Of a stretch of DNA of 64,000 bases, positions 17,687 through 26,783 are shown in pieces. The position numbers and the translations under genes were made by a program. The stretch is from CBDATA01 sp965215615 (GTDB lineage Bacteria > Acidobacteriota > Vicinamibacteria > Marinacidobacterales > Marinacidobacteraceae). The notes below the pieces were generated by a model. That model did not search any database. It had not been told where the DNA came from and saw nothing but the letters and a program-made list of their open reading frames with translations. The DNA lies in the NCBI GenBank assembly GCA_965215615.1, contig OZ244068.1:1736001-1800000 (forward strand). Direction: 5' to 3'. The first letter of the stretch is position 1; each line of letters begins with the position of its first letter.

Positions 17687-18850
17687 AACCCGAGCCAGAT
17701 GTCAGAGCCCCGGTTGTTCACTTCGGAATCGGTCACCGAAGGGCACCCGGACAAGGTCGCAGACCAGATTTCCGACGCGATCCTCGACCTCCACCTGCGA
17801 AGCGACCCGAAAGCCCGCGTCGCCTGCGAGACCCTCGTGACCTCCGGCGTGGTGATCCTCGCCGGTGAGACGGCTTCCGGTGCGCCACCCGAAGACGACG
17901 AAATCCGCTCCACGATACGCAACACGATCCGGCGCATCGGTTACACCGGCCGCGACGACTCCTTCGATGCCGACACCGTGGACATCACCATCCGTCTGGG
18001 ACGGCAGGCGGCGGACATTGCGATGGGAGTGGATACCGGAGGCGCGGGCGATCAAGGAATGATGTTCGGTTTCGCCTGCGACGAAACGCCGGAACTCATG
18101 CCGCTCCCGATAACGCTAGCTCATCGCATCACCCACCGGCTCGCCGAGGTCAGGAAGGCCGGCCAGCTTCCCTACCTGGGGCCGGACGGCAAATCCCAGG
18201 TGACCGTGGCCCATGACCCCGACGGCAAGCCCCGGTCGGTTCCGGTGGTCGTCATCTCTTCCCAGCATGCCGCGGCAGCGGGGGACCGGGTGGGGCGGGA
18301 TCTTCGCGAACAGGTCGCCGAATCCATCATCGACGAAAAGCTCCGAAGCGATTCGTTCCGGGTTTTCGTGAACCCGACCGGGGCTTTCGTTGCCGGAGGG
18401 CCGGCTGCCGACTGCGGGCTCACGGGCCGCAAGATCATCGTGGACACATACGGCGGCATGGCGCGTCACGGAGGCGGCGCGTTCTCCGGAAAGGATCCGA
18501 CCAAGGTGGATCGCTCGGCGACCTACATGGCGCGCTACGTGGCCAAGAACATCGTGGCGGCGGACCTCGCGTCGCGGGCGGAAGTCCAACTCGCCTATGC
18601 GATCGGCCGCGCCGACCCGGTTTCGGTCCGGGTGGACACCTTCGGTACCGGAAAACGGGACGATGCGGACATCGAAGCGGCGGTCCGTCGAGTGTTCGGC
18701 CTCACTCCGCGGGAAATCATTTCGGCGCTCGATCTCCGTCGGCCGATCTACGAAGCCACCGCCAGCGGCGGACACTTCGGCCGCTCCGGAGCCGGGTTCA
18801 CCTGGGAGCGCACCGACCGGGCGGACGATCTGGCCGCAGAACTCGGGTAG
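17684..18850 (+). CDS. metK: S-adenosylmethionine synthetase
   Basis: 388 residues; makes SAM from ATP and methionine. Clear family motifs are LFTSESVTEGHPDKVADQISD at the N-terminus, the hexapeptide-like GAGDQGMMFGFA, and the phosphate loop GGGAFSGKDPTKVDRSATY. The length matches the usual 380-400 residues. The TTG start is decided by an AGGAGG 7 bases upstream. No SAM-type riboswitch could be recognised in the roughly 150-base upstream region; a small GTCCG/CGGAC hairpin lies at 17646-17658. valS follows 15 bases downstream and is probably co-transcribed. Confidence 0.95.
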   Translation: MNPSQMSEPRLFTSESVTEGHPDKVADQISDAILDLHLRSDPKARVACETLVTSGVVILAGETASGAPPEDDEIRSTIRNTIRRIGYTGRDDSFDADTVDITIRLGRQAADIAMGVDTGGAGDQGMMFGFACDETPELMPLPITLAHRITHRLAEVRKAGQLPYLGPDGKSQVTVAHDPDGKPRSVPVVVISSQHAAAAGDRVGRDLREQVAESIIDEKLRSDSFRVFVNPTGAFVAGGPAADCGLTGRKIIVDTYGGMARHGGGAFSGKDPTKVDRSATYMARYVAKNIVAADLASRAEVQLAYAIGRADPVSVRVDTFGTGKRDDADIEAAVRRVFGLTPREIISALDLRRPIYEATASGGHFGRSGAGFTWERTDRADDLAAELG

Positions 18851-18865
18851 CAGCCTGCTGCGGCC

Positions 18866-21769
18866 ATGAGCCCAACCGATCACTCCCCGACCGACACGTC
18901 CCTGCCGACCAGGTTCGACCCGAAAACCGTCGAAACCTGGGCGTGGGAGCGCTGGGAGACGCTCGGAGCTTTCGAAACCGAATTCGATCCGCAAGGCACG
19001 CTTCGCCCGGGGGGTGACCCGAAAAAGGAGCCCTATACCGTCGTCATCCCCCCTCCGAACGTCACCGGCCGACTCCACATGGGGCACGCCCTGAACAACA
19101 CCATCCAGGACGTGCTGGTCCGCCATCAGCGCATGAACGGGCGCGATGCTCTCTGGGTGCCGGGGACCGATCACGCCGGCATTTCCACCCAGACGGTGGT
19201 CCGCAAGCATCTCGATGCGAAAGGCGTGGACTACCGCGAACTCGGTCGCGAACGATTCATCCAGGAAGTCTGGAAATGGCGCGAGGAATACGGCGGAGTG
19301 ATTCTCGATCAGCTCCGACGGCTCGGCTGCTCGTGCGACTTTCGTCGCACCCGCTTCACGATGGACGAGGGCCTTTCCCGGGCGGTCCGCACGGTTTTCA
19401 AGGCGCTCTACGACCGCGGGCTGATCTATCGCGGCAAACGGGTGGTCAACTGGTGCCCGGTGGATCGCACCGCGCTTTCGGATGACGAAGTGGAGACCGC
19501 CCCTGAGGGAGAGCCCGGACATCTGTGGGAAATCGCCTATCCGCTCGCGGATGAACCGGAAGAGCGACTGGTGGTCGCGACCACCCGCCCCGAAACGATG
19601 TTCGGAGATGTCGCGGTGGCCGTCCACCCCGAGGATTCCCGCTACCAGCGTTTCGTCTCCCGGAAGGTCACGCTGCCGCTCACCGGACGGGTGATTCCGG
19701 TAATCGCCGACGAAGGAGTGGACCTGAAATTCGGAACCGGCTGCCTCAAGATCACCCCCGCCCACGATCCGCACGACTTCGAGATCGGCGAGCGTCACCG
19801 CCTCGTTCCGCGGAACATCATGAACGAGGATGCCTCGCTGAACGACGAAGCGCCCGAAGCCTTTCGCGGCATGAGCCGGGAAGAGGCCCGCTCCGCCACC
19901 GTGGAGGCGCTCCGGGAAGCCGGGTTCCTCGAGGCGGTGACCCCGCACCGGCTTCCGCTGGGGCGCGCCCAGCGCTCCGGAGTCCCGATCGAGTACCGCC
20001 TGTCCGACCAGTGGTTCGTCCGGATGCGCCCCCTCGCCGATCGCGCGCTTCGGGAAAGCGGCTACGAAAAGCGCGAATCGGGCTGGACCAAGGAGCGGGA
20101 GGGCGCGCTGCGCTTCCATCCGGCGAGGTGGGAAAACGTGTACGCGCAGTGGCTGATCGGGATCCGCGACTGGACGATCAGCCGCCAGATCTGGTGGGGA
20201 CACCGGATTCCGGCCTGGTTCCACCGCGAGACCGGCGAGGTCGAGGTCGGCGTGGACACTCCGGAAGCCGTCCGGCGCGAGCCGGACAAGTGGAGACCCG
20301 AAGAAGACGTGCTCGACACCTGGTTCAGCTCCTGGCTATGGCCGATGAGCACGCTGGGATGGCCCGACGGGTCGCCGGACTTCGAGCGCCACTACCCCAC
20401 CTCGACGCTCTCGACCGACAAGGGCATCCTGTTTTTCTGGGTGGCGCGGATGAACTTCGCCGGCCTGGAGATGACGGATCGGCTGCCGTACCGGGATGTC
20501 TTCATCCATCCGACCGTGCTCGACGAGCGGGGCGCGGTGATGAGCAAGAGCAAGGGCAACGGGATCGATCCACTCGCGGTGATGGACGGCGCAACTCTCG
20601 AAGAATTGCGGCGGCCGCTCGAAGAAGCACGTCCCGCGGACATGGAGACGCTGGCCCGGCGCATCGAGAAGAGCTTCCCGAGGGGGTTCGAGGGTGTCGG
20701 TGCCGATGCGCTTCGCTTCACCCTGATCCGGCTGTGCTCCGAAGGGCAGGAAATGCGCCTCGCGCTTCCGAAGTTCCACGAGATCGGACGCCGGTTCCTC
20801 ACCAAGTTGTGGAACGCTTCGCGGTTCACCCTCCTGTCCATCGAAGCGGCCGGAGCCCGGGAGGAAACCTCCGGACCCGCGATCGAGGACCGGTGGATCC
20901 GCTCTCGTCTCTCCGCATGCGCGAGCGAGGTCTCCCGGGCCCTCGAAGGGTTCGATTTCGCGGCCGTCGGCTCGTCTCTCTACCGCTTCATCTGGAACGA
21001 CTTCTGCGACTGGTACGTGGAACTCGCCAAGTCGCGCATGCGGATGAATCCTGAGCGGTCGCGCGCCACTGCCGCCGGTCTCGGCGAAGTGCTCGGGGAT
21101 ACGCTGCGCCTCCTCCATCCGGTCGCTCCGTTCGCCACCGAGTTCCTCCACGCCCGACTTGAGGCGGCTCTCGTCGCCGCCGGCCTCCGCGAGGCATCGC
21201 CGCCGGTCCTGCTGGCGCGCGCGCCGTTTCCCGCCACCGCGGGGCTCCCCGATCCCGATCTCGAACGGGCTTTCGAGACCGCCCGCCGGTTGGTGGTTTC
21301 CGTGCGAAAACTGCGTGCCGATGCCGGGGTTCGTCCGGACCTTCCGGTGCGACTCGTGGTGCGATCCGGCCGGGGCCCTTCCGGATTCGGGGGGTTCCTC
21401 GAAGAGGCCGGCGGCCCGCTGTCCGCCGTGGGCCGGCTCGCATCCCTCGAAACCGTTCCCGAAGACCAGCCCTGGCCGCCTCCCGGTCATATCGAAATCG
21501 TGGATCCGGAATGCGAAGCGGCGGTTTCTCTCACCGAAAGCGTGGACCTCGACGCGGTCCGGCTTCGGGTGGAAAAGGAACGGGAGCGGATCGGGAACCA
21601 GATTCGATCCAGTCGCCGCCGGCTCGAAAACCCCGGCTTCCTCGAACGCGCCAACCCGGAGGTGGTGCGAGAACATCGGGAGCGGCTGGAATCGCTCGTG
21701 GATCAGGAGCGCCGGCTCACCGGGTTGGCCCGCAGTCTCGCATCCGGAAATTCTCTTCCGGCGGGCTGA
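18866..21769 (+). CDS. valS: Valine--tRNA ligase
   Basis: 967-residue class I synthetase. The HIGH-type motif is in PPPNVTGRLHMGHALNNT, the CP1 editing domain carries the conserved TTRPETMFGDVAV, and the KMSKS-type loop is VMSKSKGNGIDP. The ValRS/IleRS anticodon-binding domain follows, and a C-terminal coiled-coil arm (LRVEKERERIGNQIRSSRRR) is the feature that marks ValRS rather than IleRS. It follows metK closely on the same strand. Confidence 0.96.
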   Translation: MSPTDHSPTDTSLPTRFDPKTVETWAWERWETLGAFETEFDPQGTLRPGGDPKKEPYTVVIPPPNVTGRLHMGHALNNTIQDVLVRHQRMNGRDALWVPGTDHAGISTQTVVRKHLDAKGVDYRELGRERFIQEVWKWREEYGGVILDQLRRLGCSCDFRRTRFTMDEGLSRAVRTVFKALYDRGLIYRGKRVVNWCPVDRTALSDDEVETAPEGEPGHLWEIAYPLADEPEERLVVATTRPETMFGDVAVAVHPEDSRYQRFVSRKVTLPLTGRVIPVIADEGVDLKFGTGCLKITPAHDPHDFEIGERHRLVPRNIMNEDASLNDEAPEAFRGMSREEARSATVEALREAGFLEAVTPHRLPLGRAQRSGVPIEYRLSDQWFVRMRPLADRALRESGYEKRESGWTKEREGALRFHPARWENVYAQWLIGIRDWTISRQIWWGHRIPAWFHRETGEVEVGVDTPEAVRREPDKWRPEEDVLDTWFSSWLWPMSTLGWPDGSPDFERHYPTSTLSTDKGILFFWVARMNFAGLEMTDRLPYRDVFIHPTVLDERGAVMSKSKGNGIDPLAVMDGATLEELRRPLEEARPADMETLARRIEKSFPRGFEGVGADALRFTLIRLCSEGQEMRLALPKFHEIGRRFLTKLWNASRFTLLSIEAAGAREETSGPAIEDRWIRSRLSACASEVSRALEGFDFAAVGSSLYRFIWNDFCDWYVELAKSRMRMNPERSRATAAGLGEVLGDTLRLLHPVAPFATEFLHARLEAALVAAGLREASPPVLLARAPFPATAGLPDPDLERAFETARRLVVSVRKLRADAGVRPDLPVRLVVRSGRGPSGFGGFLEEAGGPLSAVGRLASLETVPEDQPWPPPGHIEIVDPECEAAVSLTESVDLDAVRLRVEKERERIGNQIRSSRRRLENPGFLERANPEVVREHRERLESLVDQERRLTGLARSLASGNSLPAG

Positions 21770-21807
21770 TAGCATCGGCCGGACTGGCTTCTGTCGCCGG
21801 CGACACC

Positions 21808-22188
21808 TTGGATTCCGAAAAAAGCCCCCGGGAAACATCCGGGAGTTCTTTCCGTGGCATCCGGAAACCGGGAATCTGGGCGGAGCGAGTACTTCGCGGC
21901 TCGCTCACGTTCGCGCCGGCAGCCGTCGCGACGCTCGTCACCGGGTGGATGCTCACCAGTTGGATCGCAGGCCTCGCCCGGTTCGAGGAAGCCCATAGTC
22001 GCCGGGATCTCATGGAGGAACAGTTGAACGAACGGAAAGCGGAACGGGCGCAGCTCAAGGAAGCGGTGCGGCGACTGGAAGAGGATCCGAACGCGCTGGA
22101 GCTCCTTGCGAAATCAGCGCACTTTCTCTCCGCTCCCGACGAAATCGTGGTCCTGCTGTCGGAGGATCCCGAAGATCCGGATCACTGA
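21808..22188 (+). CDS. FtsB/DivIC-like septum formation initiator protein
   Basis: About 126 residues, type II membrane topology: a short cytoplasmic N-terminus, one hydrophobic segment (FAPAAVATLVTGWMLTSWIAG), then a coiled coil (RRDLMEEQLNERKAERAQLKEAV). It ends in the DivIC/FtsB hallmark RRLEEDPNALELLAKSAHFLSAPDEIVVLL. FtsB works in the periplasmic FtsB-FtsL-FtsQ complex that licenses septal peptidoglycan synthesis. The only in-frame start before the membrane segment is TTG at 21808, without a clear Shine-Dalgarno sequence. The 3' end overlaps the convergent GspC-like gene by 7 bases. Confidence 0.72.
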   Translation: MDSEKSPRETSGSSFRGIRKPGIWAERVLRGSLTFAPAAVATLVTGWMLTSWIAGLARFEEAHSRRDLMEEQLNERKAERAQLKEAVRRLEEDPNALELLAKSAHFLSAPDEIVVLLSEDPEDPDH

Positions 22189-22871
22189 AATTCCAGCGTC
22201 AGCGTCAGGATCCGCTCATTCCGGTCCACCAGCAGATCCAGCCGGTCGGCGGTCTGAAAGCGCTGTACGAGCACTGCCAGCGACTCGACCCCGCGCACCT
22301 CGCGCCCACCCACGCTCAGCAGCACGTCGCCGGGGAGAAGCCCGGTCTCTCCGAGGATGGTGTCCTCCGGAAACGAGACGAGCTCCAGCCCTGCGACTTC
22401 ACTCCCGATGATCCGGGGGATCACGGTGGACGCCGAGAGGATTCGCGGGAGTTCTCCGGGAAGGCGCAAGCGCACCTCGTCGCGCGAAAACAACCGTCGC
22501 TCCGCCGTATCCGCCGACGCGGACGGGCGCTCGGTGACCGAATCGGCAGGCGCTTCCGGCTCCCGCCGGACAGCGGGCAACCGCTCCGGACTCCGGCTCA
22601 TGGCTTCTTTTCCCGAAGAGTGGCCCGCCGAGAGTTCGAGCGCGAACGTCCCTTCCTCTCCGATCAAGGTCAGGACCCCGCCTTCGAGATGGACGAGCCG
22701 CAGCCCCCGGCACTCTTCTCCTTGAACCAGGCGACACCCCGGGCCGCTCCCGAACTCGAGCAGCGCCACCTCGCGATCCCCCTGCCGCGCAACGCCGACG
22801 AATCGCACGCTTTCCGGGAGCGGGGCAGCCACCGCAAGAAGGAACCAGGCGAAGAACAGGGCGACAGGCAT
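22182..22871 (-). CDS. GspC-like PDZ protein with N-terminal signal/anchor
   Basis: 229 residues: an N-terminal hydrophobic segment (VALFFAWFLLAVAAPL), a small beta-rich domain resembling the GspC homology region (REVALLEFGSGPGCRLV...LRLVHLEGGVLTL), a Pro/Glu/Ser-rich linker, then a C-terminal PDZ domain (LLPGDVLLSVGGREVRGVESL). The order matches type II secretion GspC, which links the inner-membrane platform to the GspD secretin. No other gsp gene is in the window, so it is either an isolated platform gene or a GspC-derived periplasmic protein. Confidence 0.6.
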   Translation of the reverse strand: MPVALFFAWFLLAVAAPLPESVRFVGVARQGDREVALLEFGSGPGCRLVQGEECRGLRLVHLEGGVLTLIGEEGTFALELSAGHSSGKEAMSRSPERLPAVRREPEAPADSVTERPSASADTAERRLFSRDEVRLRLPGELPRILSASTVIPRIIGSEVAGLELVSFPEDTILGETGLLPGDVLLSVGGREVRGVESLAVLVQRFQTADRLDLLVDRNERILTLTLEFQ

Positions 22872-22904
22872 GGCCGAATCCGGAGTCTAATTCCCCGGGC
22901 GGAG

Positions 22905-22910
22905 TAGAAT
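22905..22910 (+). promoter_or_regulatory. -10-like TAGAAT upstream of the phosphatase gene
   Basis: TAGAAT followed by CCGGGG is the same 12 bases as at the smc start (minus strand 14027-14038). It lies about 195 bases before the annotated phosphatase start and 5 bases before a GTG that opens a 43-codon frame ending at 23047. It may drive the phosphatase-RNase III pair with a long leader. Confidence 0.3.
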
Positions 22911-23105
22911 CCGGGGTGAAAGCGACTTCGGGCCAACCCGGACCCGGAACGCCGCGACGCCCCGGCCATCCAGGCGGGGTGCTCGGAGCGCTGCTGCGGC
23001 GGGCCTGGATGGGCGCGAAGTTGGCGCGGTGCCGGATCCGGTCCTGAGGCCCGGCATCGCGAAAACCACGCAGATCCGATTCTGCGGCGCGCCCGGCCGG
23101 GGTTC

Positions 23106-25178
23106 TTGCCGGGACCGGGCGCCCGAGGATCCCCTCCCACCCGCCGGCCCCGCAACATTTCACCCCGCAGCCTCCCGGAACCGACTCCGGGGGAGACTCC
23201 CCCCGCCGACGCAACCACCCCGCGGCGGGCGCTTTTTCTTCTGTTCGGCTCCTGGCCTTCGCGCCTCCTCCTGCTGGTGGGAGCCTTGTGGCTGCTGGCG
23301 CGTGGCGACATCCTTCCGGTCGCGTGGATCGGAACCCTGGGTCTCGTCGCCATGGTCACCACCGCGGCGATCCTGATCTGGTATGCGCGGGACATCCTCC
23401 ACTGGCTGCTGTTTCCGGTAAAGCGCAAGCTGTGGATTTCCTACCTCTTCGGCGGCCTTCTGCCCATCCTGCTGCTGAGCGCCTTCTTCCTGCTCGCTTT
23501 CTATGTGGTTCTCGGGCTCTTCGGCTACTACGCGCTGCAGGCGAACCTGAACGCACGCGGGGCTGCCCTCGGACAGATTGCGGATCGGGTCCTGATCGAT
23601 CTCCCGCCGGATGCCGACGATGCCCGAATCCGGGAGGCGCTCGATCGCGCCACCGAACAGGCCGACGAACTGGCTCCCGGAGTGACCGCCTGGTATCTCG
23701 AACACAACGGAGCGGAGCTGACCCGGGTTGTCGGTTCGGAGGGCGAGCAGCCGATCGTGAGGCCGGAATTCCCGGTCTGGGCGCTCCAGCCGTTCGAGGG
23801 AGTGATCCGCATGGAGGACACCGAGTGGTTCGGTGCCCTGTCTCCCGGCCCGGTCGGCACCGTCGCCATCCTCGCCCCCCTCGCGCCGCTGCTGCAGCAA
23901 AGCGCCCGCGAGGAAAGCGTCTCGATCCGAACGATCTGGACCCTGTACATCGGGGAGGAATCGGCCGAGCCCGAAAGCCTTCCTCCCGAGAACCAGACTT
24001 TCGAGATCACCTTTCGCGGCGCGTTCGTCGCCCTCGAAGCGGTTCCCGCCCGCCCGGATCTCTCCGGAGGAACCGTACTCATCTCGTTCGCCTTCGCGCC
24101 TTTCGAACTTCTGCGAGGCGCAACCGGGGGCCTGCCGGAATCTCTCGACATCTACGACGTGGGCGCGAGCCTGCTCCTCGCCCTCGGCGGGCTCGGCCTC
24201 GTTTTCATCGCTTTCCAACTGCTCGCCATCTATGTCGGCATGCGGCTCGCCCGGTCGATCACCCGCTCGGTCGAAGCCCTGAGCCGGGGAACCCGCATGG
24301 TTCGCAGCGGCAATTTCGGTCACGAGGTGGCAGCGCTGTCCCGGGATCAGCTCGGCGAACTGGCGCGGTCCTTCAACATCATGACCGCCAAGATCCGCGA
24401 TGACCTCGAACGCCTGCGACGAGCCGCCCAACTCGAACAGGAGATGGACACCGCGCGCGAATCGCAGGCACGACTTCTCCCCCGCGACGGTGCGGTCGCC
24501 GTACCCGGCCTCCGGACGGCGGCGGTCTGCCGGCCGGCGGCTGCCGTCGGAGGGGACTACTACGACCTGATCCCCCTCGGTCCTCACCGACTCGGGGTCG
24601 TGATCGCCGACGTTTCCGGCACCGGTGCCCGCGCCGCTTTCACCATGGCGGAACTGAAGGGACTCATGCTGGCGCTCAGTCGGGCGCACGAATCCCCCCG
24701 CCGGGTCCTCATCGAGGCGAACCGGGTTCTCCACGAGACCCTCGACGCCCGGACTTTCATCACCATGACATACGCCGTTTTCGATTCCGAAAAAAGAACC
24801 GTCACCTATGCCCGGGCGGGACACAGCCCGTTGCTGCGGCTGAGCCGGGATGGTGCCGCCGCCCGCGCCGAGGCGCACGCGCCGCGCGGGCTCGGAGTGG
24901 CTCTCGATCCGGGACCAGTGTTCGACCGCGTGCTCGAAGAGCGCACCGCTCCCCTCGTCGGCCGGGACACCTGGATCTTTTTCACCGATGGGGTCTCGGA
25001 AGCCATGAATGCGGACTCCGAGATGTTCGGCGAGGAACGCCTCGCCCGCCTGCTCGAAGACAGTTGGGCCCAGCCGCCCGAGGAGATGCAGCAGACCGTG
25101 GAGGATGCCGTGCTCGAATTCACCGGCGCAGGAACCCACGCCGACGATCTGACCATGGTGCTGGTGCGGGTGGACTGA
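23106..25178 (+). CDS. Membrane-bound HAMP-PP2C (SpoIIE-type) serine phosphatase
   Basis: About 690 residues. A proline-rich N-terminus precedes three hydrophobic segments (about residues 45-140), an extracytoplasmic sensor-like region, another membrane segment near 350-370 and a HAMP domain (RLARSITRSVEALSRGTRMV). A SpoIIE-type PP2C domain follows with metal motifs GGDYYDLIPL, VVIADVSGTGARAAF, FFTDGVSEAMN and ADDLTMVLVR. Such proteins usually dephosphorylate anti-sigma-factor antagonists in partner-switching cascades; no partner is visible here. The stop TGA overlaps the next start (TGATG), so RNase III is translationally coupled. The exact start (TTG 23106) is uncertain. Confidence 0.85.
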   Translation: MPGPGARGSPPTRRPRNISPRSLPEPTPGETPPADATTPRRALFLLFGSWPSRLLLLVGALWLLARGDILPVAWIGTLGLVAMVTTAAILIWYARDILHWLLFPVKRKLWISYLFGGLLPILLLSAFFLLAFYVVLGLFGYYALQANLNARGAALGQIADRVLIDLPPDADDARIREALDRATEQADELAPGVTAWYLEHNGAELTRVVGSEGEQPIVRPEFPVWALQPFEGVIRMEDTEWFGALSPGPVGTVAILAPLAPLLQQSAREESVSIRTIWTLYIGEESAEPESLPPENQTFEITFRGAFVALEAVPARPDLSGGTVLISFAFAPFELLRGATGGLPESLDIYDVGASLLLALGGLGLVFIAFQLLAIYVGMRLARSITRSVEALSRGTRMVRSGNFGHEVAALSRDQLGELARSFNIMTAKIRDDLERLRRAAQLEQEMDTARESQARLLPRDGAVAVPGLRTAAVCRPAAAVGGDYYDLIPLGPHRLGVVIADVSGTGARAAFTMAELKGLMLALSRAHESPRRVLIEANRVLHETLDARTFITMTYAVFDSEKRTVTYARAGHSPLLRLSRDGAAARAEAHAPRGLGVALDPGPVFDRVLEERTAPLVGRDTWIFFTDGVSEAMNADSEMFGEERLARLLEDSWAQPPEEMQQTVEDAVLEFTGAGTHADDLTMVLVRVD

Positions 25179-26728
25179 TGTCGAGACGCCGCCGAAGAGC
25201 TTCCGAAGCCCCGAGGGCCCACCGGCCCATCGAACATTTCCGTTCCCGTCTCGGGCACCGGTTCCGGAATCTGGGGCTGCTGAAAGAGGCGCTCACCCAC
25301 GGCTCGTATGCGAACGACTATCAGGTGGAGGACTACGAGCGCCTGGAATTCGTCGGCGACGCGGCTCTCGGTCTGGTGGTCACCGAAATCGTTCATTTCG
25401 ACTCTCCTTCGTGGTCCCTGCATCGCCGCCAGGAAGTCAAATCCTCGGTCGTCAACAACGAATCGCTGGCGGCTGCGGCGCGGTCTCTCCAACTCCCCGA
25501 CGGCCTGCGGGTCGGCCGGGGGCAGGCAGGTGAGCAGGGAGCGCGCACTTCGGACCGGATCCTGGCCAATGTCTTCGAAGCGGTTCTCGGTGCCGCCTGG
25601 CTCGATGGGGGCCTCGATGCGGTGAGAAGGATCGTCAGTCGGGCCTTTGCCCGTCGTTTTCGCTCCCTGGGCCTCGACCCCGCGAAGGCGCGCCGCTCCC
25701 CGTCCCCGATGCGCGCGCTGCTCACCTCGCTTGCGCTTCTTCGCGGCCTGCTCCGTCTCACCACTCCCACCGAGCGGGCTCTCCGGTACGCCTTCCGACG
25801 ACCGGAGCTCTTCCGAACCGCAACCGAACCGGCCGCCACGCCTTCGACGCGCCGCGCCTCCGGGCGGCACCGAGCCCGGCGACGACGAGGGCACCGCCGC
25901 GAAGCCGGAAACATGGACTGGCTCGCCCAGCGTTTCCTCGGTCGCGACGTGCTGCACCTCCTGATCGCGGATTCGCTGCATCGGCACTTCCCCGAGTGGG
26001 ACGAGGGGCGGATGACACTCGCCCGCATGCGGTTCCTCGAAAAGGATTTCCTGCTGCGGCTCGGTGTCGATTGGCGGATCGCCGACAGCCAGACGAGCGC
26101 CGCCATCGTCGAAGCCCTGCTCGGTGCCCTGTACCTCGATGGCGGCTTCCGCGCCGCCGGCAGGGCACTTCGGAGCGCATTCGACATCGAGCTCGCCGAA
26201 CTCGAAAAACCTGACCTCGAACTTCTCGACCCGAAGACGCTGCTCCAGAACCGCATCGCGCAGTCCGGAGGCGATCCCCCCGCCTACCGCGAGCTTTCGA
26301 ACCCCGGGGGCGGGCGGGTCGCCGTGTCCTTGCGCCTCCCGGACGGGCAAACCTTTCGGGGAATCGGCCGCGGCATCAAGGAAGCCGAAAAGAACGCGGC
26401 GGCCAAAGCCTGCAGCCGGCTGTTTCCCGACCACAAGGAACCGGCGAACGAGAAAAACGGGGGAAAGGCCGGCCGCCCGCAGACGCCCGGCGCGAAGGAT
26501 GCTTCCCGTCCCGAAAACCCGAAGGGAACCCTCCAGGAATGGATGGCCCGCGAGCGGAAGGTTTTCCCGACCTATCGGGTGATCTCGGAAGACGGGCCGG
26601 AACACGACAAGACCTTCCACGTCGAAGTGCTGGTGGACGGGCGGGCACTCGCCCGGGGCAGCGGCCCGAGCAAGCGCAGCGCGGAAGCCGAGGCGGCCGC
26701 CACCGCGCTCGCCGAACGGCGGCAGTGA
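25178..26728 (+). CDS. rnc: Tandem-domain ribonuclease III: active-like RIII, degenerate RIII, two dsRNA-binding domains
   Basis: 516 residues, over twice the normal bacterial RNase III (about 225-250). Domain 1 (about 17-165) has the signature ERLEFVGDAAL at 54-64 with Glu57 and Asp61, and ILANVFEAVLGAAWLDGG, with Asn131 where Asp is common. Domain 2 (about 200-340) keeps the fold pattern (VLHLLIADSLHRHFPEWDEG, VEALLGALYLDGG). It has lost the acidic signature (LAQRFLGRDVL) and the Asp before Glu312 is Ala309, so it looks catalytically dead. Two dsRBDs follow, at about 350-416 and 448-514. One chain could form a pseudo-dimer. It is coupled to the upstream phosphatase. Confidence 0.85.
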   Translation: MSRRRRRASEAPRAHRPIEHFRSRLGHRFRNLGLLKEALTHGSYANDYQVEDYERLEFVGDAALGLVVTEIVHFDSPSWSLHRRQEVKSSVVNNESLAAAARSLQLPDGLRVGRGQAGEQGARTSDRILANVFEAVLGAAWLDGGLDAVRRIVSRAFARRFRSLGLDPAKARRSPSPMRALLTSLALLRGLLRLTTPTERALRYAFRRPELFRTATEPAATPSTRRASGRHRARRRRGHRREAGNMDWLAQRFLGRDVLHLLIADSLHRHFPEWDEGRMTLARMRFLEKDFLLRLGVDWRIADSQTSAAIVEALLGALYLDGGFRAAGRALRSAFDIELAELEKPDLELLDPKTLLQNRIAQSGGDPPAYRELSNPGGGRVAVSLRLPDGQTFRGIGRGIKEAEKNAAAKACSRLFPDHKEPANEKNGGKAGRPQTPGAKDASRPENPKGTLQEWMARERKVFPTYRVISEDGPEHDKTFHVEVLVDGRALARGSGPSKRSAEAEAAATALAERRQ

Positions 26729-26736
26729 CGAACTCC

Positions 26737-26742
26737 TATACT
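26737..26742 (+). promoter_or_regulatory. -10-like TATACT before the acyl-CoA dehydrogenase gene
   Basis: TATACT lies just after the RNase III stop and 41 bases before the TTG start of the acyl-CoA dehydrogenase. The -35 region has no good match. It would give a leader of about 35 bases containing a GGGAG ribosome binding site. Confidence 0.4.
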
Positions 26743-26783
26743 CACTCCGTTTCGCCAAGAGCCCCACGGGGCGGGAGAACCAT

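Noticed and set aside
25750..25930. Frameshift as the explanation for the degenerate second RNase III signature
   Set aside because: The other two forward frames here were translated and do not restore a YAxE...ERLEFLGD signature, so true degeneration is favoured, though sequencing error is not fully excluded.
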